Assembly: GCF_001949145.1 (NCBI RefSeq)
Contig: NW_019091417.1
Location: 622,467-686,466, forward strand
Direction: 5' to 3'
DNA length: 64,000 nucleotides
DNA from: Acanthaster planci
Lineage: Eukaryota; Echinodermata; Asteroidea; Valvatida; Acanthasteridae
Below the pieces are notes generated by a model. It was not told the origin of the DNA. It searched no databases and saw only the letters and a program-made list of their open reading frames with translations. This document shows, piece after piece, positions 48,806-62,400 of the stretch. Position numbers and translations under genes: made by a program. Positions within the stretch are counted from its first letter, which is position 1; each line of letters begins with the position of its first letter.

Positions 48806-51800
48806 TCGAATCCCCTTGCAGGATCCAGTGTAAACACGCTGTAAGCTAACCAAAGGCGCGGTTTAGGACAATTCCCCAGTCTCCCCATCCGAATTACGGC
48901 CCTTCAATTAACACGGACGAGTGGTAACTGAAAGTGCATACCAAAAGTCATAATGCCGCGTGACATTTTGCATTTGTTTATAAGATGTGATTTCATCGTG
49001 AGATGTTAATTTTTACATCTGGAGTTTGGCTCAACTTATTTGTCGCAGTATCCGCTGCTCATTTGGACTAACCAGCCAACTTGACCCACAGGTAAATTCA
49101 GTTGTCGAGCGCAGGTAGACGTCTGCACTGTAGTAAACTTTTTTCACAAGCTCTCGAATAGTAATACAGAATATAAAGCGTTATGTCGGAGCAGCATTCT
49201 AATTAAAAAATCGATTCTTACATTTTCATTAATTTAACAGTCAAGGTGGACATCAAATTGGTTGCGTTACAACTTCCAGAATGGAAGGCGCGAGGAGGAA
49301 GTGCTCAACTATGTCAGTCAGTCCATGACGTCATTTCAAACGAGACCGCTGATTGGCCAGAACTCAATGTCTTATCCTGTGGTCTTATTGAGGGCTAGCT
49401 GCAGTTTAACGTGTGTAATAGACCCTTCGATTGGTACCAATGAATTCTCAAATATGTGTGCATGCGCATAAATGGCGTGTGGAGGCAAAAAGCTTGAGCT
49501 CATTGAAAATGTACAGGGGTACAAATTTCAACGTCATTTTCTCTTAGCTTCTGCACTTTTTCACTGTCGTCTTTAAAACCCTCTAAATCAGTCTAGATGT
49601 TACTTTCAGGTGTGAGAGGAATTTCAGGAGAACAAAATAAAATCTTGAACAATTTCGTTCATTTGAAGCGCGCGAGGGCGAAATAAATCATTAGGGTTCC
49701 GTTCTGTGCAAGGTACAAAACAAATTGTGCGATAAGTTGGATACCATCCACCTTTCTCAGTTGACTACGTTGACCAGTGTGAAGCTAGCCCGCAATAGAG
49801 CCTGAAGTGAAAGTAAAAGGTCACGCAACGAGCTTCCGGAACCCTCGCGCGGTCTGCCTTCCTATCACGTACAATTTTTGGAAGAATGATTCCTGACTGA
49901 AACCACCCCATGAAACACTCATGTTGGGATTTTCCCTTTGTCTTCCTTAACTAATAATTAGAAGAAGTCACCTGGAATTGGACGATACCGTCCTAGGTCT
50001 CCTTGTTCATGCACGTTTGTTTTCAGTCTCCGTGCTTTAGTGAAAACGAGATTGCACAACGTTGCAAAGATTTACCTACCTGCAGTCGATGGGTTCCAGA
50101 TTCCATTGAGTTGACATGGGAGTGGAAATATGTGCGCATGTAACCTGAATCCCAAGTCAGTAAAATGGCTCTTGACTCAGCAGGCAGGTGGACCCCAAAA
50201 GTAACCGATAAACATCAAGCTCAGGTATAGTTAATTGTTTGCCCCTTATTTCCATACCGATTAGTATTTAAAACACTCAAAGACCCTTTTGCTTACTTAC
50301 ACACTATAAAAATCCATTTTCTGCCAAATTTTTGCACGTCTCCGTCACGTACCTCTAAAGTAACAGAGTCAGAAGTTGGAAGTGAAGCCAACATTTTAAA
50401 GTTAGAGGTTTTCTTTTAGTTTTGCTGGGTTTCCCCTGACATTTCTCTACTTGTCTTGTGAATGGTGAGGAATAAGATGAACGCTCCAATGAAAAAGTAT
50501 CACGCAAGAAGGAAACCGCATGATGAATGAGAACGGAAAGTTTTGTTTGTGCCTTTTACATGTTTAATAGTGCAATGCAGCAAATTTCGACTCTTACAGA
50601 AACGCACTCGTATCCAGGTAGGTGTGCGTGTACGTGTATGCCATTGCAGAATTGAACTGATGAATACAAATGATTCATCAGTCTTCCAGATAGTATCACC
50701 GATGGCCTGAGGGGAATTCCACAAAAGTGTGAAAATTGGGCACTTAAGTAAGGTGAAAAACACGGAAAATGACGAAAATGGGTCCCTATGAAAAACGAAG
50801 TGAATTTCAAAAAAGGTTTCTACCTAGAAGTAAGCCTAATAAACGTTTTGTTCATAAAAGTTACTAGCCTTTCATGTGACATCTAGGTTATTTGAAAGTA
50901 AACCCAGTCCAATTGTGAAAATTAGACAACATCAGGTAAAAAACCGAGAATTTTTTATAACTATCTTTTGCCGTAAAGTTGACATTTTTCACTTGTTATT
51001 TTCCGGACATCTTTCTTACCAGAAGCTATTAAATATCACCGTTTGATAGATTCTCGCCAATTTATTCATACACGGGGTCTTCAAGGAAAATGGCAGTACA
51101 AATCTCTCACATGGGTCACCACCGATACGAGTCGTCTGCTAGAATAATTTTTCAGGCCGACGACCATATGTCATTATCGCGCATGCGCGAATATACAAAC
51201 TAAATGCACGTACAGACTATGGGGGTCAAATTTGATATGTAGGTTCGTGGGACATTTGTAAGAAGTCTGGAGACTATGTACGGGGCGGGAACCAGTCTAG
51301 CGCTTTTCCCGCCTACAGTGTAAAAGGTCCAGCCTCCTTAAAAATTTTTATCGGACGGAATCCTTTTGTTGTTCGCCGTGTAAATGCCCCTTTAACGGAT
51401 GTGTAAACAAATACATTTACTGAAATAAATAATAAAAACAGGATTGACAGCACATGTATAATCTAGTCGAGATAATTTTTATTCTCTTCTCTCGACAGTA
51501 TCTCCAATCTCCATGATACAATTCGATATTATAATACATTTAATGGAAATAAAATAATAAAGATGACGGTTGCTAATGCTAAAAAGGAATAAATCTCGCA
51601 TGCAAAACTAACACACAAAGAAAAAGCAAAATCATAAATCAGCCCCGTGGATAGAAAAAGTTCTTTCTGTACATTACAGAAAACTGACCATACTAGTTGA
51701 TAAAAAATACTGTCCATACAAAATGAATCAAGATAGTTGGTGGGCCGGGTAACTATAGTAACTAAATGTACATACATTTATTTGATTCAAAAAAGGAAGA

Positions 51801-53430
51801 GTATTATCAAGGTGACAGTATTATAGTTTGGCTGAACTGGGATAGAAGCAGTTGCGCAGTGGAGGAAATATTGACACAGCATGTTTAATAACTACATGTA
51901 CATCAGAATGTCAATTTCCGGTTCTGCGTTTTCAGAGGTGCCCTTTTCTCTTCCTATTACTTTATTACATGCGTTGCTATTACAAAGAGAATGATTACAA
52001 GGTGGCCAGTAAAAATCTGACCAGGAAGACTTTTGAAATTCTGGATTCTCACCTTTTTCTTGTTGGCATTAACACTTAAAGGTTGCCCCACACATATACT
52101 GGACTCAAAAGGGTAAACATTTGAGTAAAAAAATGCCCTCTCAAAATTGACATATATGTACATGTAATTTCTTAAAAATAAATGAATGCCTTTCCCACAA
52201 GCCTGAAATAATTGAGAACTGAGAGTTCATTCCAAAAGTCACCTATACAAATATCTAGCTGGTATTGGTTTTAAAATTATGAGAATACTTCAGCTTCTTA
52301 AAAATTGATAAAAACACTGAAATATGGAATGGTAGCAAAATATGTATAAATCACACCAAAGCTTATAAAAATATGTTTGAATTTGTTTCCAATTGACAAT
52401 TTTATGTCCACCATCCAAACACTTTGCTCTTAACAGAATACCATATTTATTCAATACTAATAACTTGCCTGACAAGCATGAAATAACTACATGATTAATT
52501 TGTCCCGTTTTGTTACAGTATGTCAGGTAGTATACTAACATTCGCTGGATTTGAAGATACCTCAGCTAGTGATTGAAGGGGACCTTTCATCTCGGACATG
52601 ATTAAAAACCTTGAATGCAAATATCACTTCAGTGATTCTTGTAATGGAACCCTCGTCAAAACCTCCAAACAATTTCAAACATGAGAGTAGTGCCGACAGC
52701 TGAAGCCTGGCTAGATTTGGGAGGAATACACTTAAAATTGATTTAATTTAAATCAAAATAATGGTGCAATCATTTGCCATTCGCACGGCAGTCACATTAG
52801 GAAGAGTGATAATTGAGTTCAAGAGAGAGAATAAGAACTAAATTGAATAAATCAACAAAAACCCACAATACCGAACACAAACTAAACTGCTAATAGTTGA
52901 ACAATTATTTCATTGTGACTTGCAGGCAATAATAAGACGTCGTGATATTACAATAAAAATCAACAAGTTTTCAGAAGGTTAGAGAGAAAAAGTTATAATG
53001 AGTTGAATAGATATTTGACTCGGTTATCACCTTTGATAACACTGTTATCATTACTATAAACAATTTTCACTCGTATTTAAAAATAATTTAAAAGTACTAG
53101 GTGCTCATCCATTTCCCAGAAGAATCTTTAACCAAGAGAGCTAGCACCACAATGGGTCCAATCCTGCTGGGATTAATTGGTCAAGCTGCAGCCTCTTCAT
53201 TCATACAAACAACTATTTACACAGTCCTCAGCAAAAATTACATAAAAAATACAGTACAAAAGGTAGCAATCATGTGGTAAAAAGCATGATTTACATATTA
53301 CATCCATTTGGCTGAAAACTTGAAGCTAAAGGGAGAATACTTGTTTTGCAAAACTATATTTACAGATATTTACATCATATGATAAAAATAGTACTTGAGC
53401 TGATAGACTTGCCAAACATTTTAGGAATGT
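48806..53430. other. Noncoding stretch; right part probably DCHS 3' UTR
   Basis: No coding exon is supported. The last 1.5-2 kb (about 51.5-53.4 kb) is uniformly AT-rich, lacks repeats and carries TTTATT hexamers on the plus strand, which fits a long 3' UTR of the minus-strand cadherin gene. The exact end is unknown. Confidence 0.3.
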
Positions 53431-56400
53431 TCAAATTTGGATTTCCTCCTCATCGCCAGTAAACGACGGCACAAAGCGGATACTGGCTACTTGTCTGGGG
53501 TTTCTAGACGCTCGCTGGGGTGTGCTTGAGCCAGAGTTCCCTCGACTTGATGACTGGGTTGAACTGACTCCTGTCGATGTGACCATGGGAGAAATGGACA
53601 TGGAGCCCGGTGCCAGGGGTGACAGAGACGGTGACAGATCAGGTGATACGGCCACAGCTGAGAAAGCGCTCTCGTTGACGATGGGCGAGCGTGGCAAGGT
53701 TTGTGGGTTCTGCGTCGACTGACCATTGTTCATGGCAAGAGGAGCAACAGGTTTGATGGGTCCCTGAACCACATTAGTCAGCAATGGAGGAGGGTACTGT
53801 TTCACAAGTTTGTGTTTTTGCTGTGGCCTCTCCAGTTGCCTCTTTACAACCGTATCGTCTTTTAATTTAGCAATTTCAGCGAAGACGTGAGCCAGGGGTT
53901 GGAACTGTGGCCCCCAGTCCAGTAAGTAGTCCCAGTTGTAGCTGCCAGACAACTCCTCGTCACTGTTAACAATGGAACTCAATGAGCCTGCCATAGACGG
54001 TTGGATGTCGTCTCCCCAACCAAAGGCTCTGGTGCCATCCATGATAGCATCATCTTCCTCCGCTCCTACCTCATCAAGTCTAGCGTAGATAATATTCCCA
54101 ATGTCCATACCCCCTCCAGCTTCCCCGCCTCCCTCCTCACCAAATACATGCATGCTCTCCGCGCTTGCACTGTTCATGTAACTGATGTTCTTCTCTCGAG
54201 GAGATCCCATCACATCTGATGCAGTATCTCTCAAGGACAAGCCATCTTCGTGATCTTGCTGGATGCCGGAGTCTAAGACCTTGTCCCGTACGCTGGCAGT
54301 GTGATCATCGGATACTGATCGCTCATTGATGCGGCGGATTTCGTCGTCTTCAACAGTTGTTGAACCTCTCCCACTGGAAGCCGAGTTGCCCTCCGAGATA
54401 TCTGTACGCGTCAGGTGTCCCACCTCCATAGAGCTATTCATGTTATTCCTATGCATGTTGTAGAGGTTACGAGCTGGGTAGATGTTGTAGGAGGTATCCC
54501 CTGCTGTGAGCGGCTGCTCTGGGATCATGGCATGATTCACCATAGCACTGTGGCCCATTTCCACATTGTCAAAGGCAATGTCGTAGGATCTTGGTGACAG
54601 TGAGCGTTCCCCTGCCTGGTAAGGGGGAGGTTGGGAATCCTTCTTGCGATTCTCACGTCGCCTCCGTCGTGCAATGAAGAACAGGATGATGATGATGAGA
54701 ATGATAAGAAAGACGACGGGAATGACGATAGCGAGAATGGTTGTGGTGGGCAGGCCTGCATAACCTCCGGGAGTAGTCGATGGGCCAATGTTCAATGTGA
54801 TGGATACTCTGTCTTCTTTTGATCCTTGTTTTCCTGAGCTGGCTTTTACAATCAATGAAAACTGGTCTTTACCTTCTGCAATCTGCCGACGATTCCTGTA
54901 GATAGCTCCAGGCAAGTCCCTCTTCCGTCTGCTTGAAGAATTGAGGCGTTTCTTCACGGTGATGATCCCTGTGCTTTGATTGATGGCAAAGAACTCATGT
55001 TCATATTCCTCACCGCTTCTTTCAAAGGCATACAAAACAACACCGTCTGCGCCTGTGTCATTATCACTGGCATGTACTGTACCCACCACAGTGCCCACTG
55101 CTGCATCCTGGGCCACACTAAACAGGTACTCCTTCTGGTCAAAATGTGGCTGGTAGTCATCTTGGCTGGTAATCTCAACTTGGGCTTGTACAGATACTGA
55201 TTCCCCACCTTTATCGACGGCTCGGATGAGAAGGCGGTACGATTCCTCTTTTTCGTAGTCAAAAGGTCGCACAGTGGTAACCTCACCACTGACTGAGTTG
55301 ATGTTAAAGAGATCCTTCCCGCTGCCTTCGATGATGGCGTAAGTCAGCTGACCATATTCACCGGTGTCCTTATCAATTGCATGAGCCTGAAACACGGAAG
55401 TGCCTGCAGGCTGGTTCTCAGCAACCCGTTCCAAATACATCATGAATGGGAAATAGGGGATGTTGTCATTGTAATCGGTGATTTCAATAATCACTTGCAC
55501 CACAGCATGTAGTGGGTTATCAGCACTGCGATCGGTAGCCCGCACTGACATCCTCACTTCAGGTATAGTGTCGTGATCCAGGTTCCCTTCAACGCTGATC
55601 AAGCCGGAAGTTGCATTTATGGAAAACATTCCCATTTCGTTGCCTGATTTAATATCAAATAGGATCTCTGCATTTCGTCCCTCATCAAGGTCACTGGCAA
55701 ACACCTGCACAACACTTGTGTTGGTTGTGGCATTCTCCTGGACTGTTCCAACATAATGGGTCTGGTTGAACCTTGGTGCGTGATCATTAACATCCACAAC
55801 TCGAATGACAATCTCTGCTGTTGAGTTACGCTGAGGAAGTCCACGGTCAGTAGCTGCCACAATCAGCGTGTAGCTGTCTACGAGTTCACGGTCCAGTGCA
55901 TCAATCAACACTATGTCTCCACTCTTAAAGTTCTCATCTTCATTCATGATCTCATAAGTCGCACCTTCGTTGAGGATCTCAAATTTCCCATCTTCATTAC
56001 CACTGACAATGGTGTAGTCGATCTTCTGGTTATGATATGATGGATCTTCGTCTTTTGCGGTTACCGTGGTTACAAGCCAACCAATGGATTTGTCCTCATC
56101 CACAGATGCAGAGTACAGCGCATATTCAAAAGTTGGGGCATTATTGTTGATGTCTAGCACCTGGACACGGACGGCTACGACGCTGGATAAGGGCGGGATG
56201 CCATGATCTGTTGCCGTGACGACAAGTTGGATGATGGGCTGGGCCGGATTGAAATTGATGGTTTGGTTGGTTGTGATGGCACCTGTAAAAAACACAACAG
56301 GTAAGGTTTCATGATGAGTAGTGTACCAGTTTCCTTCATGGTCAAGTACCTGTGGGCCCCTGATTAAAAGCTGAGGCCATGTGAGCAGGTTTTGCCAGTG

Positions 56401-59400
56401 CGCAATTTAATACCTAACACACTGCTCACTGTCACTCTGTTTGAGTCTATCCTCTTTGAAATAAACTAAACAGGTCTATGTCACACAAGTTACTTTAGAA
56501 TCTTTTCTTCACAGAAACAGCTTTATTTTATTATAGAGTACCAAAGTGAATATGTCACGCGCACAATTAGTGTGTACAAGGCATTAGCGCGAGAACAAGC
56601 GCATGAACCAACACGCGCGCCTACTCCATTCGTTTGCACTGCACTTTCTGGTGCACAGTGACGTCACAATTCGGTACTCTATTACTGCCAACTGAGCGGT
56701 GAAATCAGTGGTCAGTGTACCTCCGTTCCCTGACAGGTGGTTTCTGAATTGCCAAGGAGGGTTCTACGTAATTAAACTAAACTATAATATTGCTATCGGG
56801 TACCTGCCTTTTTCAGTCAGGGATGGGACTTAAGGATATTGCTTCCATCACCAAAATATGGTATTATGCTGTCTTACACGCTGTATTTTAATTCTGGCTG
56901 GGTATTAAAATGACTGAGATTTGGAGGAAAACAGCTTTCATCATGGCTATAGTGTAACACCTGAGTAGATGTAGAGTACATGTCATTCAGATTTCTCTCA
57001 GATAGGGGGCAAGCAACAAGCTGGGCTTGAGTCATAAACTCTTTCTCAATGTGAGCTGATGTCTGGTCTAGTGTTCCCTACTCTTCTTCTCCCTGGCTAG
57101 TTTGCAATGTACCCACCTGTCACAGGATCAATCACAAATCCCTGCACAGGTGCCACTCCCATGCTGTAGATGATCTGAGCATTGTTTTCGATGTCAGCAT
57201 CCGTTGCATTGACAGTCAGAACAGGGTAGCCAGATGGAGTCAGTTCAGACAATGCCGCCTACATGGGGGAACAGTAATCATCAGTTAAACATAAATGTAA
57301 TAAATGAATTTAAGAAAACTGAGCAAAGAAACTGCCTCTTCAAAGTACCGACTCTTTTGTCTGAGTTAACAACTGGTTCTCTTCCAGGCAAACCCTGTTT
57401 TAACGATGGTGGCTCACCCAAGCGCTTTTTACTGAGATGACACGGCTGCAGCCAATAAATAACGCATTAGTGCAGCAAATAGTGCAGCAGACCCATCTGT
57501 GAAAAATACAGATGAAGCCCGATAAAGGCATTTTTAAGCATCAATGTAGGATTGACTTCCTTGAATATTTTCTTCATTTGTGATGTTACAATCAATGGAG
57601 GCTAGTACTTAAGAATGAAGCCAGTATTCCTCCACGTACCTGGTAAGATTGCTGGCTGAACTGAGGTTCATTATCGTTCTCATCTCTAACCCTGACGACC
57701 AGCGTGATCTCATCAGTGTACCTGGAATCTGACGCTTGCACTTCAAGCCTATAAATATCCCGCTGCTCGCGGTCTAGGGGCTCGGCCAACGTAATGCTGC
57801 CACTGAACTGATCAATGGCAAACTTGTTGTCTGGGTTACCACCAGCTGTGAATTGGTAGGTTAGGGTTGGGTAGGTGTCAGCATCATTGGCAGTCACTGT
57901 TACCAGAGGGTAACCAACTTCAGCAGCTATGTAAAAAAGAAGAACATAAATTCTCTAAAACTAGTTTCAATATCAAGCATTCTGTATTCACAGTTTGTAA
58001 GACTTTGAGGTGGTTGCAAAATTGGGGATACCATTGAGCCACATTCTTTCAAAACTTGGCTTCATCTTTTCTCTAAGTTACTGCAACTGAGATGCACTTC
58101 TGCCTTCTCCACTAGGCTGACAGTATCTCCTTTTCCAGCTGCATGATGTGGTAACTGATAATCCCTCTTCATACTCACTGATCCATCAAGACAGGATAAG
58201 CATTGGTATATGGAGCTTAGAGAAATGGATACTCTGTTTCACGCTCCAAGTGGATAGAGAGTAGGATGAAAGCACCAATTCAGTTACGCTACAGATGCTA
58301 CGGAAAATGCAGAGAAAATTCAGGGCATTTACAAAGTATGTCTCTTACTCCGGATTTGTGTACCAATTACGCAGATACAGACTGGTGTAAAAATCATAGC
58401 CCCATCTCCTTTAGCGTTTTAGCTAGGAGTCCTCTTAATCTGCTTAGTGGAAACCTATAACAGTCTCTAACCTTCAGCAGGCATGAAGCCCATTGTAAGG
58501 TGGTTGGGCTCTACGTTCCTTAATCCACCAATTCCTCTATAATCCAGAGGATTTTGACACCTCTGGGAACGAAAAACTAAAACGAGGAATTTCTTTTTCA
58601 TGTAACAAAGTCAACACGTACCTTCGCTGATTACCAGTGGGTTCATGGGTGGGAAACGAGGCCTGCTGTCATTGTCATCTACAACTGTTATCTTCAGTGT
58701 AGCCGAGCCCATCAGCTGTGGGCTGCCACTGTCTCTGGCCGCTATCGTCAGCTTGTAATTATCTCGGATCTCACGGTCCAGGTGAGCATTAGTTGTCACA
58801 ATACCGGTGACGGGATCAAGATTGAAGGCATTGTCAAAGTTTCCACTGCGGATAGTGTAGGTGATCTGTCCGTTACCACCTTGGTCAGCATCGTTGGCAG
58901 ATACCTGTAAATACGTAAGGGAGAAAAGTTTGACCATTTTCTACAAGCAAATGGCTGCTAACTTGTAAAACAATTTTCAAAGACAATCAGAGTTTGCACT
59001 AAAAGATAAAGTTTTTCCAATTACTTGGACTACGCATGAACCCATCAAAGCTTTGCTAGGACACTTTGTTCATATTCCGTATTTTATTCCTGCATAATGC
59101 AAATAATTGCATCATGCAATTCTTAAAAACTAACTACTGAAACTCTCAACAGGAAATAACATCTCCAAAAACCAACCTGCACATGAGTGACGCAACCCTG
59201 AGTATCAAAGCTCATTTATAGTTACTCACCCGTGTGACTCAACCCCCGAGTATTAAAACCTATTCATAGTAACTCACCTGTATGACATAGATTCCAACAG
59301 CCTGTCCCTCCCATACCGATGTTGTGTATTTATCTTGAACAAAGCGGGGAATATTATCGTTTGCATCCAGCAGGTTCAGTAGTACAGTTGCGTATCCGTA

Positions 59401-62400
59401 GAGAGGTACGGCACCAATAGAGGGTGCTTCTGCCTGCACCACCAATCGCGCTTGCTGTGTTGTCTCGTAGTCCAGGGTTGAAGAATCCACAACAGACAGA
59501 ATGCCAGAATCTAGAGATTCAAACAATGAAAGGTGAGTTTAAATTTGTGGTACACGGCAACACTGAACGGAGAATGGCAAGCTTGGAAGTTTGTGATAAA
59601 TCACAATTTTTTCATACTCCCAGTGCTTTTTACTTGTTACATTGATGAAACGCTTTCTGAAGAAGGAGAATACGACAAGAGAAGGAACTTTAGTGGAACA
59701 ACTTTTACAACCAGGAACAGTGATTAACGGTGAAAGCTGGGTCATATCTCTGAAGCAGCTGTGAGAGAGGGGGGATCACTGCACGTTTTTCCTGCTCATC
59801 AACTGAGCATTTCTTTGTCGCATGGGAGTCCTGTCGTACAGAAATGCTGGCACCAATTTTAAAAGAAAGCTGAACCTGTACTCTTCACTTTTGTACCTTT
59901 TTTATACTCCATTGTAAACTTTATTCCACTGATTTAGTTCAGTGGTAACCATGTAGGTGTTGCAATGTGAGAAAAAAATTACAGTAACCTGTTGACAAAT
60001 TGAAATGAAACATTGCCTACATAAAAACACATAAGTTTTCAGAAAGTCTTCCATCTAATAATAAACTCTTGTTTGGACTGAGAGAACACCGACTACTTAT
60101 CCATGTTCTCTTTTTGCTACAGCCATGACAGCACAGTCAAACAAATTTCTAATGTTGTCATTGTTGCCAAAAAGATGAAAAGGACCAACCTGACTGGCCG
60201 GTGATCTCAAATGCTCCGTCATCGTTGCCGCTAATGATAGAGTACGTGACCTGACCAGCTGGATTGCCATCACTCCGAACAGCTTTCAGGATAAGGATTT
60301 GAGTGTGAGCCGACTCATCTTCAAGGACGGACGCGGCATACTCCGACGATAAGAACTCCAGTCTGACAGCAGCAGCATTTCCAACATGAACCTCTACAAG
60401 ACCTGGATAAAGAAAAAAGCCAGTAACTTACAAAAAATTGCTGCAAACTGTGATAACACAAGAGGCCATATTCCTGTTAGCCAATCATTAATCCACTTTA
60501 GATATTAAGATCAGTAAAAATGTTGTGTGAATGATGACCTCTTGTGCTGGCATTGACATGACTGGAGGGCATTGGAGGCACCTCCCGTCAGAAATTTGAG
60601 AAGGAAAAAAAAAAAGTTTTGGTAGTGTTTTAACTTTGACCGAACCCACTGAATGCCCCCCTCCTGAAAAGGAGGGCCCCAACTGCCCCAACCATGCAAA
60701 AATAATCCCCAGTTATGCCACTGAGTGGATATTCAAATATTCATAAATGAATACTACTTTGTGAGCATTGGAGGAAGGAATAGGCTACATGTGCATGACG
60801 ACCGATACACTTTCACAAAAGAGGAGGGCTCTTTGTTCTTATTCAACGACACTAGCTCTGCAGTCTAATTTGCTCCTTACCTCTAGTTGACAAGGAGGGT
60901 GTTCCTAAGTCATAGGCTTCTACCTCCAGTCGGTACAGGCCCTCAGTATCCATGACGACAGACGTCAGAACCACACCGGTTGAGGCATCAAGAGTGAATT
61001 CAGCAGACGGTTGGGCAAATCTGTAGAAACAAGGTTTGGTCAATTGGATTGAAGTGTAGAGATGACAGGAAGTGTATGTGAAAATCTATCAACAGAGGGG
61101 TTTCATTCTTTTGAGGGTACACGTGCAGTTTTTAATATTTCTGAATCAAATTCAAGTTACTAGTTCCATTATGATATTTTCTCTTAATTCCTTCTTAACA
61201 TCTTTACTGTCTACTTCATCAGCTCCAGAGGAATTCAACAGACGGCACCTGAGTTTAAGTTTTGCTTTAAACATACAATCGCACCTCAGTAATAAGATGT
61301 CCGTTGGACTTTGCAGATTACCTTGTCATAACAAGAACCTTTTATTATCAGGAATGAAGACAACAAATAAGGGGCTGAGACCAAAGATTAATTGCTATCA
61401 GCAGACTGTTATATTGAGAGTGCTCTTTTTAACAAGGTTTGACAGAAGTTGGCCCAGTGTCATTAGTAATCTCTAACAATAACAGCCACCAACTNNNNNN
61501 NNNNNNNNNNNNNNNNNNNNNNNNNNNNNNNNNNNNNNNNNNNNNNNNNNNNNNNNNNNNNNNNNNNNNNNNNNNNNNNNNNNNNNNNNNNNNNNNNNNN
61601 NNNNNNNNNNNNNNNNNNNNNNNNNNNNNNNNNNNNNNNNNNNNNNNNNNNNNNNNNNNNNNNNNNNNNNNNNNNNNNNNNNNNNNNNNNNNNNNNNNNN
61701 NNNNNNNNNNNNNNNNNNNNNNNNNNNNNNNNNNNNNNNNNNNNNNNNNNNNNNNNNNNNNNNNNNNNNNNNNNNNNNNNNNNNNNNNNNNNNNNNNNNN
61801 NNNNNNNNNNNNNNNNNNNNNNNNNNNNNNNNNNNNNNNNNNNNNNNNNNNNNNNNNNNNNNNNNNNNNNNNNNNNNNNNNNNNNNNNNNNNNNNNNNNN
61901 NNNNNNNNNNNNNNNNNNNNNNNNNNNNNNNNNNNNNNNNNNNNNNNNNNNNNNNNNNNNNNNNNNNNNNNNNNNNNNNNNNNNNNNNNNNNNNNNNNNN
62001 NNNNNNNNNNNNNNNNNNNNNNNNNNNNNNNNNNNNNNNNNNNNNNNNNNNNNNNNNNNNNNNNNNNNNNNNNNNNNNNNNNNNNNNNNNNNNNNNNNNN
62101 NNNNNNNNNNNNNNNNNNNNNNNNNNNNNNNNNNNNNNNNNNNNNNNNNNNNNNNNNNNNNNNNNNNNNNNNNNNNNNNNNNNNNNNNNNNNNNNNNNNN
62201 NNNNNNNNNNNNNNNNNNNNNNNNNNNNNNNNNNNNNNNNNNNNGTAAGAAACACCTGGTATGAAATTTCAAACCAAATTGACAAAACAGTTTCTAATTT
62301 CAAATTTAGAGTCGTCTAACTTACCTCGTGGATGAAGTTAGTTTTTAGTTACATATCTTACCATGTGGTAAACATCTTCAATTTTGCCTTAACATAATTT

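Noticed and set aside
53487-55289. Several frames antisense or shifted within the large cadherin exon
   Set aside because: Shadows of the real coding frame; composition mirrors its codons.
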